A stretch of DNA of 14,231 bases, taken from the NCBI GenBank assembly GCA_039026975.1, contig JBCCLI010000151.1:1-14231 (forward strand). Reading direction: 5' to 3'. The notes under the pieces are model-generated. The model ran no database searches, was not told the origin of the DNA, and saw nothing but the letters and a program-made list of their open reading frames with translations. Each line of letters starts with the position of its first letter. Position 1 is the stretch's first letter. Source of the stretch: JBCBKZ01 sp039026975 (lineage in GTDB: Bacteria > Bacteroidota > Bacteroidia > J057). The translations under genes and the position numbers were made by a program. Positions 8,570-14,231 of this stretch are shown here, piece after piece.

Positions 8570-9466
8570 TCAAGCTGGAATTTCTCCTAGTGAATTATCT
8601 GTTTCAAATAAAGTCCCTGAGATCAGAAACTCTTTTGCGTAGTTTCTGGAAACAGGAATAGATCCCGTGTATCCGACAAGCGTTAAGGTAAGGCTTCTGG
8701 CATTTCCATTGATATGCTGAATTTTATCCTGATTAATAAGGTAGGATTTATGACACCTTATAATGGAAGGGAGATGGGATAGCTGATTTTCTACTTTTTT
8801 CAGAGAGAGTCTAAGGAGTTTTCGGTTTAGCTTCCCCTTCCGCTCATAAAAAATGGTAATATAGTTACTGTCAGAAGTAGCAAAGAGGAATTCGTCAACA
8901 TAGACCGTAAGTCTTTCTGGTTTTTTAGCTTCCGATGTGAAGGTAATGAGGGCTGGATTAACTGTAGGGATAGGGTCAGAAAAACCTAAAGGCACCACAA
9001 GCTGTTGGGCTAGCTTTTGATTATGCTTGTTGAGATACAGCTCCACCAGGAAGATCATTCCTAGGATGGGGAATATACCTACGGCCAGGGTGATACCTAC
9101 AAATGCTAACAGGCTATGCTGAGGGGCATAGTTAGCTCCCGCAATGGAGTTATAGAGGTAGTTGAGAATAGAAATAATCAGTAGAGAACTTCCTAACAGG
9201 AGAATTTCCTTTCTAATGGTCCACTCTTCCGCCTGAAACCAGAGAGGGAAGAGAGAAGGAAACAAGATATAACCAGCTGATAAACCCGTCATAACAGACA
9301 GGGCAAACCCGACAAAGAAGAGGGGTTTATTGGGTACCTCTGCTCCGCCAAAGGGTTGGTAGATGAGTAAAAAAATATACACAAAGAGAGAGGAGGCAAT
9401 GATGAGAAATGCTTTTTGCCTGCTTTTTTGGATAAGGGGATATGGCTGATCAAGCCAGCTATTCAT
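8570..9466 (-). CDS. Membrane-anchored LytTR-domain transcriptional regulator
   Basis: A 298-residue protein with four predicted membrane helices (about 19-37, 49-70, 87-107, 118-145), a polar linker, and a C-terminal LytTR DNA-binding domain at about 188-283. LytTR features visible are DEFLFATSDSNYITIFY (191-207), RCHKSYLINQDKI (237-249) and the closing SIPVSRNYAKEF (269-280). There is no receiver domain and no kinase, so this is not a standard LytR response regulator. It belongs to the Bacteroidota architecture in which LytTR is fused to a membrane domain, presumably a one-component sensor, although no ligand or sensing mechanism is evident. It lies 54 nt after the small lipoprotein gene and 84 nt before the sulfatase, so it may control either. 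LytTR proteins bind direct repeats; I could not identify a convincing pair near these genes. Confidence 0.93.
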   Translation of the reverse strand: MNSWLDQPYPLIQKSRQKAFLIIASSLFVYIFLLIYQPFGGAEVPNKPLFFVGFALSVMTGLSAGYILFPSLFPLWFQAEEWTIRKEILLLGSSLLIISILNYLYNSIAGANYAPQHSLLAFVGITLAVGIFPILGMIFLVELYLNKHNQKLAQQLVVPLGFSDPIPTVNPALITFTSEAKKPERLTVYVDEFLFATSDSNYITIFYERKGKLNRKLLRLSLKKVENQLSHLPSIIRCHKSYLINQDKIQHINGNARSLTLTLVGYTGSIPVSRNYAKEFLISGTLFETDNSLGEIPA

Positions 9467-9520
9467 ACTGATAATACCTTACTAAGCAGGAAAATACGAA
9501 ACTCTCCGGAAAACTAAGAA

Positions 9521-10072
9521 CTATTCCCAGCTTAGGGTAGGAGAAAAGGCGATAAGGGTATCCCCTTTCGTTCGGGTGATCTCAATTTTGAGTATGTGGG
9601 CTTTGGAAGCAGTGGGGATTTCATACAAAATCAGCTCTGAGGGAATTAGCTCTTGTGGATTCACTTCTCCTAGAGGTTTGATTCTTTCTGATCCAGGTGC
9701 TTCATATGTGTAAGTATCCAGGAGAAATAACGGACTAAGTTCTGTTCCTGCCGGGTAATCATCATTAAAGTCCTGATTACTGGTGATACTGACAGATGAT
9801 ATGGGGAATTTTAAGCCTCCCCATCCGTAATCACAGTCGATGGCGGCATAAGCGGTAGGAAACAAAGATAATCCGGGGCTAGCTTGCCCTATGAACCTAG
9901 GATCCACTGCTTCTACGTACATAAGTAGGCTATCTCCTGTAGAGATAAGCGGCTCATCTACTAATATACTGATCTCATCAAAATCTACATATTTAGTATT
10001 GTTACATATGCAAGCACTGATCAGGCTAATGATATATCCTGCAAAGAGAAGAAAGATGCTTTTTTTTATCAT
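9521..10072 (-). CDS. Small lipoprotein of unknown function
   Basis: I do not recognise this 183-residue protein. It starts with a short basic n-region (MIKKS), a hydrophobic core and the lipobox ISAC with the predicted lipid-anchored Cys at residue 21; CICNN follows. The mature part has no membrane helix and is rich in beta-forming, acidic and aromatic segments. A central DCDYGWGGLKFPISSVSI stretch (79-96) looks like a conserved core, and SSVSITSNQDFNDDYPAG suggests an extracytoplasmic beta-sandwich. It sits 106 nt after the ABM gene and 54 nt before the LytTR gene, the latter spacing compatible with cotranscription. The sequence around the ATG has a run of eight A's (MIKKS codons). That it is a real secreted lipoprotein is well supported by the signal and frame; any function would be a guess. 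Confidence 0.8.
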   Translation of the reverse strand: MIKKSIFLLFAGYIISLISACICNNTKYVDFDEISILVDEPLISTGDSLLMYVEAVDPRFIGQASPGLSLFPTAYAAIDCDYGWGGLKFPISSVSITSNQDFNDDYPAGTELSPLFLLDTYTYEAPGSERIKPLGEVNPQELIPSELILYEIPTASKAHILKIEITRTKGDTLIAFSPTLSWE

Positions 10073-10178
10073 TTGAGTTAAGTCTTAGCATGTACCAGCA
10101 TTCCTCAGAACTTATCCATCTGAGTTGGAGTATAGACGAAGGTAAGCTGAAGATAGCTGCTTGTGAAGTAAGAATTCC

Positions 10179-10466
10179 TCACACCTTCACATAATGCTCC
10201 ACTACTGGAAAAGGATCATAGTAATGATGAAGGAGTTTTTTCCATTCCTGATACTGAGGAGAAGACCTGAATCTCACAGTATGCGCTTCCAGACTCCTCC
10301 ACTGAACCTGCAATAAGTATCTGTGATCATCTTCCACACACTTTTGTAAGCTGTGAGAAATATATCCCTCTATGGAACTGATGTATTGACCTGCTTGTCT
10401 GAAGTCTTTCTCAAAGGAGTCTGTCATTCCTTTTTTTACCTGGAGAATAGCAATTTCGAGTATCAT
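10179..10466 (-). CDS. Antibiotic biosynthesis monooxygenase (ABM) domain protein
   Basis: A 95-residue single-domain protein of the dimeric alpha/beta-barrel (ferredoxin-like) superfamily, closest in pattern to ABM-family proteins. It runs ILEIAILQVKKGMTDSFEKDF (strand then helix), GYISHSLQKC (34-43), RYLLQVQWRSLEAHTVRFR (49-67) and a C-terminal LLHHYYDPFPVVEHY (78-92); the W-x-S-LEAH-x-x-FR-x-S pattern is typical. Members include cofactor-free oxygenases and heme-degrading enzymes, but most genomic copies are uncharacterised, and a monooxygenase activity here is only a label. The ATG follows the pxpC stop by one nucleotide (TAGCATG), so it is almost certainly translated with the oxoprolinase subunits. 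It is the last gene of that tight run: 106 nt separate it from the next gene. Confidence 0.87.
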   Translation of the reverse strand: MILEIAILQVKKGMTDSFEKDFRQAGQYISSIEGYISHSLQKCVEDDHRYLLQVQWRSLEAHTVRFRSSPQYQEWKKLLHHYYDPFPVVEHYVKV

Positions 10467-10467
10467 G

Positions 10468-11301
10468 CTATGGGGTATAAGTAAATCGAATATAGGTACC
10501 GGGTCTACACTGTGCGAGTATATTCAAACCTGCCTGGTTTACACAGGCTATTCTGGGGTAGCCTCCGGTGGTTTGGGCATCCGCCATCAAGATAACGGGT
10601 TGGCCACTACCTGTAATCTGAATGGTGCCTGGCAATATGCCTGAGCTGATAATTTCTTTTGGTCCCTGATTAGGAGGTGCCTCAGCTTCCAGTCTGTATC
10701 CCATTCTGTTACTATCCGGTGTAATCTTCCATACACGTGAGAAAAACCATGCAATGTATTCTGTATTGAAAGAATGAAATTCTGGGCCTTTGCTGACAGA
10801 TATGACTGGTTGTTCTGGTAAAGGAGCCGGTGGCTGGATCTGGACCTCAGGATGGACATCTGGGAGGAGCTTTACAGCAATTATTTCTTCTTTTCTGAGA
10901 GATTGTGTTTGTAGGCTGGGGGTATGTAGCCATGCTCCCCTGATTCCTAGATAGGTGCGGAATCCACTATTGGCCCTTCCAAATCTCAGAATACTTTCAG
11001 GAGAAATACGTACTGGCTGGTAGATGGGAATATCCTCACCATTTAAGTTGGGAGATAAATCTGCTCCTGTGATGCTGATGAGGCAACTATGGCTGAAGTG
11101 CAATTCCGGTCCCATCATGGTGATTTCTATCACTGGGGTGGAAAGGGTATTACCTAGAATCATATTCGCAGTATGGGCAGCCTGTTTATCCATGGGGCCA
11201 CCGAAGGGTACTCCGAAAGCAGTAAACTGTACCTGCTCAGGATGTTGAATGCTGGTCAATAGTCCTGCCTTCCTCACTTCTATGGTCAGCGTGCTAGGCA
11301 T
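10468..11301 (-). CDS. pxpC: 5-oxoprolinase subunit PxpC (KipA-like)
   Basis: A 277-residue subunit of the ATP-dependent 5-oxoprolinase complex, which opens the pyroglutamate ring to give glutamate in the cytosol. Older databases call it allophanate hydrolase subunit 2, KipA or biotin-dependent carboxyltransferase-like. Visible family motifs: GVPFGGPMD (30-38), ITGADL (77-82), DSNRMGYRLE (196-205), SSGILPGTIQITGSGQPVIL (219-238) and ADAQTTGGYPRIACV (240-254). It is about 30 residues shorter than the roughly 310-residue enterobacterial protein. The region between YLGIRGAW (117-124) and LRKEEI (135-140) is compressed and lacks the usual GSRS loop; see findings. Its ATG overlaps the last 8 nt of pxpB, and its stop is followed after 1 nt by the ABM gene. 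Identity is secure; activity with the shortened loop is inferred. Confidence 0.94.
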   Translation of the reverse strand: MPSTLTIEVRKAGLLTSIQHPEQVQFTAFGVPFGGPMDKQAAHTANMILGNTLSTPVIEITMMGPELHFSHSCLISITGADLSPNLNGEDIPIYQPVRISPESILRFGRANSGFRTYLGIRGAWLHTPSLQTQSLRKEEIIAVKLLPDVHPEVQIQPPAPLPEQPVISVSKGPEFHSFNTEYIAWFFSRVWKITPDSNRMGYRLEAEAPPNQGPKEIISSGILPGTIQITGSGQPVILMADAQTTGGYPRIACVNQAGLNILAQCRPGTYIRFTYTP

Positions 11302-11992
11302 ATACCATTTGCCAATCTAAAGGGTTCTCCTGGATTTCCATGAAGGTCTTTTCATCAATGCGGTAAAAACTGATTTGGTCTCCTGTTCTGAATAGGAAGG
11401 GAACTTCCAGTGTTGGATTCAATACCGATATGGGGGTTCTTCCGATGATTTGCCAACCTGCTGCAGTTTCTGAGGGATAAATAGCTGTTTGCTTACCTGT
11501 GATGGCGACGCTTCCTGCTGGTATCCTGGTCCTGGGGGTTCCTAATCGGGGGCTCTCCTTCTTGGTAGGGACATTTCCCAGATAGGCAAAGCCAGGGAGA
11601 AAGCCGAAATTATAAATATGATATAAATTATAACAGTGTAATTTTATTAGATCTTCTTTTGATAACTGGTGGTAAGCAGCCAGGCTTTCCAGGTCGGGGC
11701 CATATTCTCCCCCATAACAAACGGGGATATTGAGGAGTCTTCCCTTCCCTTCTTCTAAAACTTCGGTACGCTGCCAGGTCTTGAGGAAGAATTCTAGCTG
11801 AGATAATTGAAAGGTTTCTTGTAGGGTGTATATAGTCAAAGAATTATAGGCAGGAATCATGCTCAGTATGCCTGGAATAGATTGTGATTCCAGGGAACGG
11901 GCTAACTGATGGACTCTGCTGCTAATGTCCAGACTGATCCCTTGTTCAAACTGGATGAGATATCCCTGTTCTCCATATTTCAGTAGATTCAT
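11294..11992 (-). CDS. pxpB: 5-oxoprolinase subunit PxpB (KipI-like)
   Basis: PxpB partners PxpC and PxpA in ATP-dependent 5-oxoproline hydrolysis; in Bacillus the homologue KipI also inhibits the sporulation kinase KinA, a role not expected here. I chose the ATG at 11992-11990, which overlaps the pxpA stop (TGATG) and gives 232 residues (MNLLKYGEQG); the TTG one codon upstream is a less likely start. Family motifs are plain: IPVCYGGEYGPDLE (89-102), GFLPGFAYLG (130-139), RLGTPRTRIPAGSVAITGKQ (149-168), AIYPSE (170-175) and AGWQIIGRTP (178-187), where the usual GGW is AGW. Length is normal for the family. Its last 8 nt overlap the pxpC start, a sign of translational coupling and a fixed subunit ratio. 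Older labels are allophanate hydrolase subunit 1 or carboxyltransferase domain, subdomain C/D. Confidence 0.95.
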   Translation of the reverse strand: MNLLKYGEQGYLIQFEQGISLDISSRVHQLARSLESQSIPGILSMIPAYNSLTIYTLQETFQLSQLEFFLKTWQRTEVLEEGKGRLLNIPVCYGGEYGPDLESLAAYHQLSKEDLIKLHCYNLYHIYNFGFLPGFAYLGNVPTKKESPRLGTPRTRIPAGSVAITGKQTAIYPSETAAGWQIIGRTPISVLNPTLEVPFLFRTGDQISFYRIDEKTFMEIQENPLDWQMVYA

Positions 11993-12750
11993 CAACTGGC
12001 TTTAGGCGTACAACCTATGGTGGGAAGGAATTCACTTACGGCCTTGGCTATTTCAACTGCGCCTTCTGTATCTCCATGAATGCATAGGGAATCTGCCTGA
12101 ACATGCACACGTGTACCTACATGAGAGGTAACTTCCTGCTTTTTCACCAAGGATTCTATTTGAGTGAGAATGGCTTGTATATCTGTAAGTACGGCTCCTT
12201 GTACGGTTCTGGACAATAGCCTCCCTTCAGCCGTGTACCTTCTGTCAATAAAGGCTTCTCTGATGAAGCGCATGCCTTTCTCAAGTACAAAGCCTTCCAT
12301 ATGGCTTCCTGCCAGTCCCATGATGGCAAGTCCAGGATTAATGGAGAAGGTAGCATCTACTACTGCCCTTGCCGTTTCTTCGTCTTTAGCTGCGAGATTG
12401 TACAGTGCCCCATGCGGTTTTACGTAAGAGAGCTTCAATCCGTATGTTTGAGCCATACCAGAAAGAGCCGCTATCTGATATCTAATGTCTGCTTTCAAGA
12501 TAGGAGCAGGTATCCTCATGGGAATTCTCCCAAACCCTTTTTGGTCAGGGAAAGATGGATGAGCCCCTATCCTTAGAGTATGGTCTCTTGCCAGTTTGAG
12601 CGTCTTATCCATAGTGATGGCATCTCCTCCGTGGAATCCACAGGCTATGTTGGCAGAGGTAATATAGGGCATGATACCTTCATCATTTCCCAGTACATAT
12701 CTGCCAAAGCTTTCTCCTAAATCACAGTTTAGGTCAATATGCGCTTTCAT
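11992..12750 (-). CDS. pxpA: 5-oxoprolinase subunit PxpA (LamB/YcsF family)
   Basis: A 252-residue cytosolic protein of the LamB/YcsF family, a TIM-barrel-like (glycoside hydrolase/deacetylase-like) subunit required with PxpBC for 5-oxoproline to glutamate conversion. All signature blocks are present: IDLNCDLGESFGRY (5-18), SANIACGFHGGD (32-43), IGAHPSFPDQKGFGR (61-75), VKPHGALYN (110-118), EAFIDRRYTAEGRLLSR (about 165-181) and VHVQADSLCIHGDT (near 216-229). Length matches the family. The ATG (12750-12748) overlaps the transporter stop as ATGA, and its own stop overlaps the pxpB start. The position directly after an NRAMP-family gene mirrors ycsF/ycsG pairing in Bacillus. Nothing looks truncated or altered. 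Confidence 0.96.
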   Translation of the reverse strand: MKAHIDLNCDLGESFGRYVLGNDEGIMPYITSANIACGFHGGDAITMDKTLKLARDHTLRIGAHPSFPDQKGFGRIPMRIPAPILKADIRYQIAALSGMAQTYGLKLSYVKPHGALYNLAAKDEETARAVVDATFSINPGLAIMGLAGSHMEGFVLEKGMRFIREAFIDRRYTAEGRLLSRTVQGAVLTDIQAILTQIESLVKKQEVTSHVGTRVHVQADSLCIHGDTEGAVEIAKAVSEFLPTIGCTPKAS

Positions 12751-13967
12751 ATCAATCCGAATACGCTTAGAATACTTCTTCCTCCTAATACTAGGGTGAT
12801 CAAAAAGATAAGAAATCCCATGATATTGGCAACAGTAGAATTAGTATACCCTTTAAGCAGCTCTGAATCATTCATGATCCATAGGAGAAACCCTACAATG
12901 ACAGGAAGGAGAATCCCATTAGCTACCTGGGCAAACAGAATGAGGGGCAGGGGCTTGAAGCCTGCCATGGCAAATACTAGTCCAGTAATAAGAACCAGTA
13001 TCCACACCAGCCTAAACTTGATGGATGTGAGTTCTGTAGACCACCCTAACAACCCACTCACGGCGTAAGCAGCAGCCAGGGGCGCTGTAATGGCAGAAGA
13101 AAGTCCCGCAGCCAGGAATCCTATTCCCAAGAATAAAGATGCCCCGCTTCCCAACACAGGTTCCAGTTGGAGAGCTAGGTCTTGTATAGAGCTAAGCACT
13201 TGGCCTTGCCCAAATATGACTACTGCCGCACAGAGAACAATACATAAGGTAATGACGCCTCCTATACTTACAGATATGTAGGTATCTTTCCTGGCATCAG
13301 CTAGGTCTTCCGGCCCTGAAAAGACTTCCTGTACAGAGGAGGCATGTAGGAACAGGTTATAGGGAACAATAGTAGTTCCTATAAGTCCGATGACTAGTAA
13401 CATACTTCCCTCAGGTATTCTGGGGATAAATAACCCTGAAATTATAGCCCCCATATCAGGTTTAAGAATGATGGCCGTAAGCAGGAAAACGATAGACATA
13501 ATGCCTACCATCATGATTAAGAAACGCTCTATCCATTTATAGGCGCCCTTCCAAAGTAACAGAAAGGCGGTAAACCCTAACATAGGAGTCCATACAGATA
13601 GGGAGAATCCAACAATCTTTACAGATCTGGGAGGGATAGCTAGCAAGGCTCCAGTAATATTCCCCGCTTCATAGGCAGCATTCCCCAGCAGGATAGCTGA
13701 TATGATCAGGGTGGCTGCTAAGCCAAACTGCAGGGGTTGCGTAAAGGTATGCCTGACCGCTTCCCCCAGGCCCATTTTCCCTACTACCCCCAGCCGTACG
13801 GCCATCTCCTGTAAGACTATGGTAGCCATAACTGCAAATAGTACGGTCCATAGCAGTACATAGCCATAGTTAGCCCCAGCTAAGGAGGTAGTAGTAACAG
13901 TCCCTGGCCCTATAAAGGCTGCCGCCACCATAACGGCAGGGCCTTTTTTTTTAGGCTTACTTTTCAA
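12747..13967 (-). CDS. NRAMP-superfamily transporter with altered metal-site motifs
   Basis: A 406-residue integral membrane protein of the NRAMP/LeuT-like fold with about 11 hydrophobic helices. Classical NRAMP metal importers coordinate Mn/Fe with Asp and Asn of DPGN in helix 1 and Met of the MPH motif in helix 6. Here helix 1 reads FIGPGTVTTTSLAG, so the motif is GPGT (20-23), and helix 6 reads IGTTIVPYNLFLH, so MPH is VPY (201-203). The helix-6 frame (NLFLHASSVQ) confirms homology while the ligands are gone. The transported substrate may therefore not be Mn/Fe. The start appears to be TTG at 13967, 3 nt after the Dabb stop; the next ATG (13931) would cut into helix 1. Codons 5-8 include a run of nine A's. 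Operon context suggests transport linked to 5-oxoproline or glutamate metabolism, which is inference; a Mg-type or other cation role remains possible. Confidence 0.92.
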   Translation of the reverse strand: MKSKPKKKGPAVMVAAAFIGPGTVTTTSLAGANYGYVLLWTVLFAVMATIVLQEMAVRLGVVGKMGLGEAVRHTFTQPLQFGLAATLIISAILLGNAAYEAGNITGALLAIPPRSVKIVGFSLSVWTPMLGFTAFLLLWKGAYKWIERFLIMMVGIMSIVFLLTAIILKPDMGAIISGLFIPRIPEGSMLLVIGLIGTTIVPYNLFLHASSVQEVFSGPEDLADARKDTYISVSIGGVITLCIVLCAAVVIFGQGQVLSSIQDLALQLEPVLGSGASLFLGIGFLAAGLSSAITAPLAAAYAVSGLLGWSTELTSIKFRLVWILVLITGLVFAMAGFKPLPLILFAQVANGILLPVIVGFLLWIMNDSELLKGYTNSTVANIMGFLIFLITLVLGGRSILSVFGLI

Positions 13968-13970
13968 GTT

Positions 13971-14231
13971 TTAGGGATTAGTCCAGTAATCCACTACGAA
14001 CACTTTTTCTAAATGGGGTTCCAGGCTGGCTACAAAGGCTTGGTGGCTGGGATGAGGGGCATAGACTGAATCTCTGTCTTCTTCAGTAGCAAAGGTCAGC
14101 GTATAGCAGTGGGTGAAATCCTGGTCCAAGCCCTCTGGGCTATGATTCATGCCCCACTCAAAGCCTTTCACCACAGGGATGGCTTCTTCTAATGCCAGAA
14201 AGGACTGGTGGATTTTTTCTACTTCCTCTTC
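13971..14231 (-). CDS. Dabb (stress-responsive A/B barrel) domain protein, 5' end beyond window
   Basis: The frame is open from the window edge, so this is the last 86 residues of a gene that begins upstream; a GTG at 14174 lies inside the coding region and should not be taken as the start. Visible sequence starts EEEVEKIHQSFLALEEAIP and continues with the Dabb core VKGFEWGMNHSPEGLDQDFT, HCYTLTFATEEDRDSVYAPH, PSHQAFVASLEPHLEKVFVV and DYWTNP. The pattern (G-x-x-SPEGL-x-x-x-F-T-H, PxHxxFV-x-x-x-x-P) is diagnostic of the family, small dimeric alpha/beta barrels of about 100 residues. Some members are enzymes (olivetolic acid cyclase) or stress-induced, but most bacterial ones are uncharacterised. 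It ends 3 nt before the transporter's probable TTG start, so it belongs to the oxoprolinase operon. Only about 15-20 N-terminal residues are likely missing. Confidence 0.93.
   Translation of the reverse strand, partial: EEEVEKIHQSFLALEEAIPVVKGFEWGMNHSPEGLDQDFTHCYTLTFATEEDRDSVYAPHPSHQAFVASLEPHLEKVFVVDYWTNP

Larger units (their letters stand above)
10179..14231 (-). other. Predicted operon: Dabb - NRAMP-like - pxpA - pxpB - pxpC - ABM
   Basis: Six same-strand genes follow one another with 3 nt, a 4-nt ATGA overlap, a 1-nt TGATG overlap, an 8-nt overlap and a 1-nt gap. Such spacing implies translational coupling. The three central genes encode one enzyme, 5-oxoprolinase PxpABC. Grouping of a YcsF/PxpA gene with an NRAMP-family gene and the KipI/KipA (PxpB/PxpC) pair is known from the Bacillus subtilis ycsF-ycsG-ycsI-kipI-kipA-kipR cluster. 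The promoter would be upstream of the Dabb gene, outside the window. Confidence 0.85.

Noticed and set aside
9514..9535. CTAAG/CTTAG inverted repeat followed by TTTT in minus sense, overlapping the small lipoprotein's stop codon
   Set aside because: Only five pairs with a 12-nt loop; too weak to call a terminator.
10104..10125. CTCAG/CTGAG inverted repeat between the ABM gene and the small lipoprotein
   Set aside because: Five pairs, an 11-nt loop and no U-run; no support as a terminator or operator.
11294..11995. TTG at 11995 as the pxpB start
   Set aside because: The next codon is ATG and overlaps the pxpA stop as TGATG, the usual coupled arrangement.
10468..12750. Urea amidolyase / allophanate hydrolase interpretation of the pxpB and pxpC genes
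   Set aside because: No amidase or biotin carboxylase domain is nearby, and adjacency with pxpA points to 5-oxoprolinase.
12739..13068. 109-codon open frame on the plus strand
   Set aside because: It is antisense to the transporter's C-terminal helices; the translation lacks any helix or motif pattern.

Overview
The window comes from a Bacteroidota chromosome, most likely the Cytophagales/Flavobacteriia-like environmental side of the phylum. The evidence is a SusC/SusD outer-membrane pair, several lipoproteins with Bacteroidota-style lipoboxes, gene starts without Shine-Dalgarno sequences, a candidate promoter of the TTTG-N19-TAnnTTTG type, and a membrane-anchored LytTR regulator. The species cannot be fixed from this sequence. 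Every supported gene lies on the minus strand, so transcription runs from high to low coordinates. The long plus-strand frames are shadows.

Right part (14231 down to 10179), in transcription order: a Dabb alpha/beta-barrel protein (cut by the window edge), an NRAMP-superfamily transporter, pxpA, pxpB, pxpC, and a small ABM-type alpha/beta-barrel protein. Spacings are 3 nt, a 4-nt overlap, a 1-nt stop/start overlap, an 8-nt overlap and a 1-nt gap, so this reads as one tightly coupled operon. PxpABC is the prokaryotic ATP-dependent 5-oxoprolinase that turns pyroglutamate into glutamate. The transporter has lost the residues that hold metal in classical NRAMP proteins, so it may carry something other than Mn/Fe, possibly a substrate or ligand of the oxoprolinase. 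Two small dimeric-barrel proteins bracket the module.

Middle part (10072 down to 6135): an unrecognised small lipoprotein, a four-helix membrane protein with a cytoplasmic LytTR DNA-binding domain, a lipoprotein sulfatase of the Cys-type formylglycine family with an intact active site, and a classical short-chain dehydrogenase/reductase. These are spaced by 54-106 nt, are not obviously one operon, and have no clear shared pathway.

Left part (6134 down to 1): a 343-nt intergenic region with a Bacteroidota-like promoter, then susC, susD, an intrinsic-terminator-like hairpin, and the 5' end of a large VCBS/FG-GAP repeat lipoprotein. This looks like a glycan- or nutrient-capture unit on the outer membrane. 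No glycoside hydrolase or polysaccharide lyase lies in the window, so the substrate is unknown; the nearby sulfatase is only a weak hint of a sulfated substrate.

No rRNA, tRNA, CRISPR array, insertion sequence or phage gene was seen. The point most worth following is the 5-oxoprolinase operon with its divergent NRAMP-like transporter and two barrel proteins.
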